This document shows, piece after piece, positions 58,447 to 64,000 of a stretch of DNA of 64,000 nt. A program made the translations under genes and the position numbers. The notes beneath the pieces were generated by a model. That model was given only the letters and a program-made list of their open reading frames with translations, made no database searches and was not told the DNA's origin. The stretch is taken from positions 17,434 to 81,433 of the forward strand of contig VHDE01000001.1 of NCBI GenBank assembly GCA_016871515.1, given 5' to 3'. This stretch comes from Verrucomicrobiota bacterium. GTDB taxonomy: Bacteria > Verrucomicrobiota > Verrucomicrobiia > Limisphaerales > SIBE01. Positions within the stretch are counted from its first letter, which is position 1. Every line of letters begins with the position of its first letter.

Positions 58447-58619
58447 ATTGAAAGGTGGGGCGGGGCAGGGACCTGCTTCGTCAGATTGAGAATGCCTCGG
58501 AAGAAGAAAAACATGCCCACCAACGCGACCAACCCAGCGCCGCCCAGCACGTAAGGATGCGTTAAGCCGCTGCTAAAGACCACCCAGACGAGGATTGCGC
58601 AAATACCTCCGATCGCCAT
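58335..58619 (-). CDS. Small membrane protein (two predicted TM segments)
   Basis: MAIGGICAILVWVVFSSGLTHPYVLGGAGLVALVGMFFFFRGILNLTKQ; overlaps the 3' end of the upstream ORF. Confidence 0.5.
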   Translation of the reverse strand: MAIGGICAILVWVVFSSGLTHPYVLGGAGLVALVGMFFFFRGILNLTKQVPAPPHLSIYASLVPFKNRSPFWNLRTFSVVTRAISLSASWVRKA

Positions 58620-59410
58620 GAACCCAAACTCGATCTCTTTGTTTGGCCCGCCATTAATGCGTTCATCGCGGCTTCTTTTACCACCGCGGACTCTGCCGAG
58701 CGTTGGTCCTCCCAGCGCTTCTTTTTGATTTCCTCAAAACCTTCCAACGACCCCAAAGCAGCCTGATACTTCGGTTGAATGCCATCCTGGATGCTCAAGA
58801 CGAAATCCTTTTGCATATTGAAGTCGGCCTCAGCGCCAAAGAGCTTGACGCCGCCGTAATCAAGCAATTCACGCGGCAAGCTGTCGAACGCATCGATGTA
58901 CTCGAGAATCTTCAGGACCGCGCCCGTGCGTCCTCGGCGCGCCGACGCCGTCCGCTGCTCGCCTTGGTCAAGATTGACCGGCGCGGGATGCGCCAGTGCG
59001 TCCCGCACTCGTGAGTCACCGAGCCGTTCCTGAACACCCCCCAGATTAATCCGCAGTTCCATCAGCACTTCCACATAGCCCACGAGGATGCTGTCCAGCG
59101 CGTCAAGGCATCGGTTTCGGATGAGCTTCGCCAGGACGGGCTCAGATGTTTCGCGCAGTTCTGCCTGAGTTGAAGTCTCGCGCAGCATAGTGGCCAGTTC
59201 CCGGCAACAACTAGTGGCAAAAGCATCAGCCTCAACCAGGAATTGCGACAGAAAGTCGTCGGGCAGCGATGCGGATGCGCCCTTGGCAACTGACGATTGA
59301 ATGGACATCTGGAACCATCCCAAGAAACGTTCACTCGCGGCAATAATAATGCCGGCCATCGAGCCGTAACCCATGTGTGGCGATGCTTTTCCCAGCGATG
59401 TATCGCTCAT
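58562..59410 (-). CDS. Conserved hypothetical protein
   Basis: Long ORF with coherent helical composition; no known motif recognised. Confidence 0.6.
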   Translation of the reverse strand: MSDTSLGKASPHMGYGSMAGIIIAASERFLGWFQMSIQSSVAKGASASLPDDFLSQFLVEADAFATSCCRELATMLRETSTQAELRETSEPVLAKLIRNRCLDALDSILVGYVEVLMELRINLGGVQERLGDSRVRDALAHPAPVNLDQGEQRTASARRGRTGAVLKILEYIDAFDSLPRELLDYGGVKLFGAEADFNMQKDFVLSIQDGIQPKYQAALGSLEGFEEIKKKRWEDQRSAESAVVKEAAMNALMAGQTKRSSLGSWRSEVFAQSSSGWSLAAA

Positions 59411-59693
59411 ATTTTAGTGCTGCAAAACTAATCAATGATAACGCGCCGGTTAGTCATAGATTGGACATGGCCGCGCGCAGAGCTGATTGCGTTCTAACTG
59501 TAATGCGATTCTGGGGACCCCTATTGAAGATGCCCGACCCGACAACGCACTAAGGGGTGATGTTTCTTCGGCAACCCGGCTAATTGTCAAGCGCGAAGAC
59601 CTGACTGCGCTGACTGCGTAAAAGCCGTTAAGGACCTCGATGCAACCCGAAAAAAAGCCTGCCTTTCGATGATTGAGCGGGTAATTCCTTTCC

Positions 59694-60770
59694 GTGCATT
59701 TGGCTCACTTGCGGCTGCGAGATTTCCGGAATTACCGGTGGCTCGACGTTGATTTTCAACCGGGTCTTCACCTGTTGATGGGCAACAACGCGCAGGGAAA
59801 AACCAACTTGTTGGAAGCCGTCTATCTCCTGGCCACGCTCCGCTCCTTTCGCGGCGTCGGGAACGCACAAATGGTTCGGCACGGAGAAAAGGGTTTCTTT
59901 GTCGGCGCACGCATCGTCGGACAGCATGAGCACGACATTAAAATGTATTGGTCAGCTCAAGAACGGAAGTTGAGCCTCGACGGACAGGCCGTGTCGAAGG
60001 TGGGAGATTATTACGGGACCTTTCGCGCCGTCGTTTTTTGCACGGAAGATCTGCAACTCGTGAAAGGCCCTGGCAGCCGGCGCCGGCGTTTTATGGATTT
60101 GTTGCTCGCCCAGACGCATCCCACCTACCTCCCTCTCTTGCAGCGTTACGTTCGAGCGCTTCGCTCCCGGAATGCTCTCTTGAAACAGCGCTCCTCCGAT
60201 GAAGCAACGTTGGAAAGTTTCACGCGCGAAATCATCAATGTTGGACAGCGCCTCATCTGTCTTCGTCATGAACTGATGCCGCGCCTTTCGCCTCTGGTGA
60301 ACAGCGCTTACCGTCGCATTGCTGGCGGCCATGAGGAGTTGCGTGTGGAATATGATCCGGCCGTAAAGCAGGATTTCGCCGTTGAACTGGCGCGGTCACG
60401 TCCGCGCGAACAGTTGTATCGCTCGACTCTCATTGGACCCCACCGGGACGAATTGCGCCTGATGGTCGCCGATCAGTCCGCCGCGCAATTCGCCAGCGAA
60501 GGCCAAAAGCGTTCCGTGGCCATCGCCATGAAGATTGCGCAAGCCGAATATCTGACTGAATTGCATGGCACACCGCCGATCTTGCTTGTGGATGACATTA
60601 TGGGGGAGCTTGATGTCAACCGCCGCAATGCCTTTCTGCCCCTGCTGCACTTGGCTCATCAATCGCGAAGCCAGGTCTTCATGACCGCCACCGAAGAGAA
60701 CTGGTCGCCTGGCCAAGGCGCCGGCCTCGCGCGATGGGAAGTCCGCGACGGCAGTTTGCGGCCGTCCTAA
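59694..60770 (+). CDS. recF: DNA replication and repair protein RecF
   Basis: LMGNNAQGKTNLLEAVYLLATLRSFRG Walker A; LIGPHRDEL; FASEGQKRSVAIAMKIAQAEYL; LLVDDIMGELD. Confidence 0.96.
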   Translation: MHLAHLRLRDFRNYRWLDVDFQPGLHLLMGNNAQGKTNLLEAVYLLATLRSFRGVGNAQMVRHGEKGFFVGARIVGQHEHDIKMYWSAQERKLSLDGQAVSKVGDYYGTFRAVVFCTEDLQLVKGPGSRRRRFMDLLLAQTHPTYLPLLQRYVRALRSRNALLKQRSSDEATLESFTREIINVGQRLICLRHELMPRLSPLVNSAYRRIAGGHEELRVEYDPAVKQDFAVELARSRPREQLYRSTLIGPHRDELRLMVADQSAAQFASEGQKRSVAIAMKIAQAEYLTELHGTPPILLVDDIMGELDVNRRNAFLPLLHLAHQSRSQVFMTATEENWSPGQGAGLARWEVRDGSLRPS

Positions 60771-60885
60771 ATCGAAACAGACCACATTGGGACGCTGGTA
60801 CAGGTGCGCCGATGCCCACATCCGCGATGTAAGAGGTCGCATCGAAACTGCGCCGATGTGGGCATCCGCGCTCCGATTACCGCGC
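60769..60885 (+). repeat. Modular repeat C head (copy 4) attached to a different hairpin
   Basis: cctaaatcgaaacagaccacattgg head overlapping the recF stop codon; then gcgccgatgcccacatc ... gatgtgggcatc inverted pair. Confidence 0.7.
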
Positions 60886-60945
60886 CGGAGACTGTCCCAA
60901 TCCCACTCGTACAGTGACGGCTCGCGGGGCGGCCGCTGGCAATAT

Positions 60946-61572
60946 TCAGGAAAGCTTGTCGCTCATATCAGCGACTGTGGCAAAAATTTCCGCCGGACGC
61001 TGCGCGCGCAGTGCTTCCTGACTGTGTTGACCCCATGTCACCGCGCCGAAAGCGATTCCGGCTGCTTTTGCTGCCTCCGCGTCGCGAATCTCATCGCCAA
61101 TGTAAATCGCATACTGGTGCTGCACTGCGCTCCGACGCAGGACCTGACGCAGCTTCGAGGCTTTGCCAAACATCGAAACGCCACACGCATAGCACCCAAT
61201 CAATCCGGCGTTGTCCCTTCCAAGAAAGCGTTCCACGTTCTCACGCGAGTTGGAGCTCACGATAGCCAGCTGAACTCCGCTCACCGCCAGGCGATGCAAC
61301 GCGTCGGCAATCCCGGGAAAGAGGGACAACGTACCTCTGTGGTCGGCCATTCGCCGGCGCATACTGTTCATGACGCGGGGCAGTTTCCGCAGTGGCAAAC
61401 CCAACTCGCGCAGCAGAGCCGCTCCGTGAAGGTCGCGATAGCGGTGGTATTCGCTGAGTTCGACTCGCCTGAAGCCCTGCTCGTCGGCCAATTCGTTAAA
61501 GATACTGCGCATCCACGGCAGCGTGTCCGCCAGCGTGCCGTCAAAATCGAAGATGGCGATGCGATACTTCAG
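60946..61572 (-). CDS. HAD family hydrolase (phosphoglycolate phosphatase-like), non-ATG start likely
   Basis: In-frame upstream of first ATG: LKYRIAIFDFDGTLADTLPW (HAD motif I); YIGDEIRDAEAAKAAGIAFGAVTWG (motif IV). Confidence 0.75.
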   Translation of the reverse strand: MKYRIAIFDFDGTLADTLPWMRSIFNELADEQGFRRVELSEYHRYRDLHGAALLRELGLPLRKLPRVMNSMRRRMADHRGTLSLFPGIADALHRLAVSGVQLAIVSSNSRENVERFLGRDNAGLIGCYACGVSMFGKASKLRQVLRRSAVQHQYAIYIGDEIRDAEAAKAAGIAFGAVTWGQHSQEALRAQRPAEIFATVADMSDKLS

Positions 61573-61907
61573 AATCGGAAAGTACTGCGTATGGTTGTGT
61601 TATGACAAGCGCGGATCGAGCGGAGTGCAAATCCTCGTCTGAACTTAAGTTATATTTTTCCCACGAGTGGGACATCTGATTCCCACAACCGAACAACGAC
61701 TTTGAGATTATCTGGTTGCCGGCGCGCCGAGCCGCGAAAGTCGATCCGATGGAGGCGCTGCGTTCAATCGCAAATCGCAAATCTGAAATCGCAAATCCAT
61801 GAAACGATCTTAAGTCTGGGGCCGTCCACGATCCCTGTCCCTAGGATTCAATAAGATCACCAATTCAGGAGCGAGCTCAAATTAGCCATCCGCGGCTAGA
61901 AAAAAAC

Positions 61908-61936
61908 AGGCGCCTCCGCTATCGGCCGAGGCGCCT
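61908..61936 (-). terminator. Putative intrinsic terminator downstream of the rhodanese gene
   Basis: Minus strand AGGCGCCTC-(loop)-GAGGCGCCTGTTTTTTT. Confidence 0.75.
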
Positions 61937-61957
61937 TTCAGGAAAGCGTCAAACAGG

Positions 61958-62365
61958 TTAGTTCTTGGAATCCTTCTTCTCGTCGCCGGACTCTATTTTC
62001 TCCCCGGCTTGTTTCCAACCAGTGATTCCGGCAGAAAGGTGCTTCACATTGGTATAACCGAGATCCTTGGCCGCACGGGCCGCAGTTTGATACGCCATTC
62101 AGGTAGGTCCGGTGCAATACGCGACGACCAGTGCGCTTCTGTCTTTGGGTAAGACTTTGGCCAAGTCGTTTTTATGACTGGCAAAGTCAATCGCCGTCGG
62201 AATGCGGCCTTTCCTCCAAGAGCCTCTTCCATTGACGTCGATGACGGTTACTTTCTTGGCCTCGATCGCTGTCCTGAGGTCCTTGATCGTAATATCAGGG
62301 AACTCACCGGCAAAAACGCTGACGGCGACAGCGGCGCTCACTGCGAGGGTGAGGAGTTTTTTCAT
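61958..62365 (-). CDS. Secreted single-domain rhodanese with in-frame UGA (candidate selenocysteine)
   Basis: MKKLLTLAVSAAVAVSVFAGEFPDITIKDLRTAIEAKKVTVIDVNGRGSWRKGRIPTAIDFASHKNDLAKVLPKDRSALVVAYCTGPT-UGA-MAYQTAARAAKDLGYTNVKHLSAGITGWKQAGEKIESGDEKKDSKN*. Confidence 0.6.
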
Positions 62366-62519
62366 ATTACTCAACGGTTCTGGTTTGTGAATTTGCTTGC
62401 CTCCACGCGGAGGCTGACCCTGCTCGCGTACATCCACCGCCCGTGCTTTGGACACGTTTAACTATTCGGTGACGCGCTCTCAGGTTCAATTACTGAGACG
62501 ATATCTCTAGACGAATTGG

Positions 62520-63107
62520 TTGCACAACATTTTTTCTTCGCCGAGCAGCATGAACAGCATGAACCTGTTCCTGAAATCTGCCGGTGTTGATTTTTCTTGG
62601 TTTCCGGAGTGCCGCAAATATGAAATAGTGAACCTAACATTACGTCTCGCGAAGTTCGGTGTCGGGATTTTATTAACTCTATTCGGTTTGTCGCCTGAAC
62701 TGGCGAATGGGGCAAACGTCTTCACGCGGGCCAGCTCCCGGCATCCTGGTAGATATTGGCGGCCACAAGCGCCATTTTCATTGCACCGCCCAACTAACGG
62801 AAGTCCAACGGTCATTTTCGAATCGGGCGGCGGCGGATCTTCCAAAGACTGGTCTCGCGTTCGGGACCTTTTGTCGTCGCGGGTGAGAATGTGCGCGTAT
62901 GACCGCGCCGGACTCGGCTGGAGCGAAGTCGGTCCAGCGCCTCGGACCATGAAACAGGAAGTCTTCGAACTGCACGCTTTGCTGAGTCCCAAATCACAAT
63001 CCAGGCGCCGTGCGCACGGGCAAATGGCAATTTTTGGTTTCCGAGTTTTGATTTTCCGGATAATGAACATAGTTTTTAATCAATCGACACTTAGGAACGT
63101 GCTATGA
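62520..63107 (+). pseudogene. Truncated alpha/beta hydrolase
   Basis: PTVIFESGGGGSSKDWSRVRDLLSSRVRMCAYDRAGLGWSEVGPAPRTMKQEVFELHALL then repeat-like SQSRRRAHGQMAIFGFRVLIF; no nucleophile elbow. Confidence 0.65.
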
Positions 63108-64000
63108 AACTATTGCGATCTCTAACATTCCTCTCCATCCTATGCGGCTTCGCGGCGCTGACCTTTGCTGAGAACTGGCCTCAATGGCGCGGCCCAAACT
63201 TTAACGGATCTTCCAGCGAAAAGAACCTGCCAGACGCCTGGTCCAAGACCGAAAATGTTTTATGGGTAACCGATTTACCCGGACCGAGCGCTGCCACACC
63301 CGTGATTTGGGGTGATCAGGTTTTCGTCCCATCGGGGGATGAGCAGAACAAAACACTCAAAGCAATTTGTATCGACCGAAAGTCCGGCAAAGTCCTCTGG
63401 CAACATCAGCCTAGCGTCGGCTATCGGCGTGATGAGAAGAGCAATTATGCGTCTCCTTCGCCGGTTACAGATGGCAAGCTGGTTGTATTTTTTTACGGAA
63501 ACGGAGAATTGGCCGCCTATGATCTCGCCGGAAAACAACTCTGGGCGCGGAATATTCAAAAGGATTACGGCGACTTTTCGTTTCAATGGACCTTTGCCGC
63601 CAGCCCTCTCCTCCATAACGGCAAACTCTATGTGCAAGTTCTCCAGCGCAATGTTCCGGTTCGAGGGCGTGGCCGCACCGACGGGCCGAATGAATCGTAC
63701 TTGCTGGCCGTCGATCCGGCGTCGGGCAAAACCTTGTGGCGCCACGTTCGTCCGAGCCAGGCGGTCGCCGAATCTCTGGAAGCGTTCTCAACGCCAGTTC
63801 CATTCGAATTCAACGGACGAAAAGAGATTCTTGTCGTTGGTGGCGATGATCTGACCGGGCACGATCCTGGGACGGGCAAAGAGCTCTGGCGTTGGGGGAC
63901 ATGGAATCCGACACGGATCGGCCATTGGCGCTTGGTGCCTTCGCCTATCGCCGGCGCGGGAGTCATATTAGTCTGCGCGCCAAAGAGAGATCCGATTTAC
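63104..64000 (+). CDS. PQQ-binding-like beta-propeller repeat protein (partial, runs off window end)
   Basis: MKLLRSLTFLSILCGFAALTFAENWPQWRGPNFNGSSSEKNLPDAW...SGKVLWQHQPSVGYRRDEKSNYASPSPVTDGKLVVFFYGNGELAAYDLAGKQLWARN. Confidence 0.85.
   Translation, partial: MKLLRSLTFLSILCGFAALTFAENWPQWRGPNFNGSSSEKNLPDAWSKTENVLWVTDLPGPSAATPVIWGDQVFVPSGDEQNKTLKAICIDRKSGKVLWQHQPSVGYRRDEKSNYASPSPVTDGKLVVFFYGNGELAAYDLAGKQLWARNIQKDYGDFSFQWTFAASPLLHNGKLYVQVLQRNVPVRGRGRTDGPNESYLLAVDPASGKTLWRHVRPSQAVAESLEAFSTPVPFEFNGRKEILVVGGDDLTGHDPGTGKELWRWGTWNPTRIGHWRLVPSPIAGAGVILVCAPKRDPIY

Overview
64 kb of bacterial chromosome, probably Verrucomicrobiota (Pedosphaera/Limisphaera-like). This placement is inferred from the PVC-type PSD1 cytochrome, the PVC-type dehydrogenase/cytochrome, and the intergenic palindrome families. 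Most of the window is housekeeping on the minus strand: pabC/pabB, M16 peptidase, LOG protein, B12-dependent nrdJ, der, dgt-like, long-type ispH, argCJ-[MNT-HEPN]-BDF, rpsI/rplM, lpxD, and a porin-pstSCAB-phoU-phoB-phoR phosphate regulon. Plus-strand genes include a Gfo/Idh/MocA-SDR cluster, chrA, an FHA-TM-TPR-CHAT protein, a substrate-binding protein, recF and a PQQ-repeat protein. Most interesting observations: (1) a secreted rhodanese whose frame is interrupted by a single in-frame UGA, with a possible bSECIS-like hairpin just downstream (candidate selenoprotein, or a nonsense mutation); (2) a membrane-anchored FHA-TPR-CHAT protein in which both expected catalytic residues are replaced (THG to TAG, SAC to SAS); (3) a type VII-like MNT/HEPN pair inside the arginine operon, with the HEPN histidine lost; (4) a modular MITE-like repeat with a fixed 25-nt head (four copies) and one copy with perfect 12-bp terminal inverted repeats; (5) a tandem NrdR-box-like pair upstream of nrdJ; (6) a collapsed RND/TolC efflux locus and a chimeric XRE/methyltransferase remnant. 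No tRNA, rRNA, CRISPR array, prophage or transposase was recognised.
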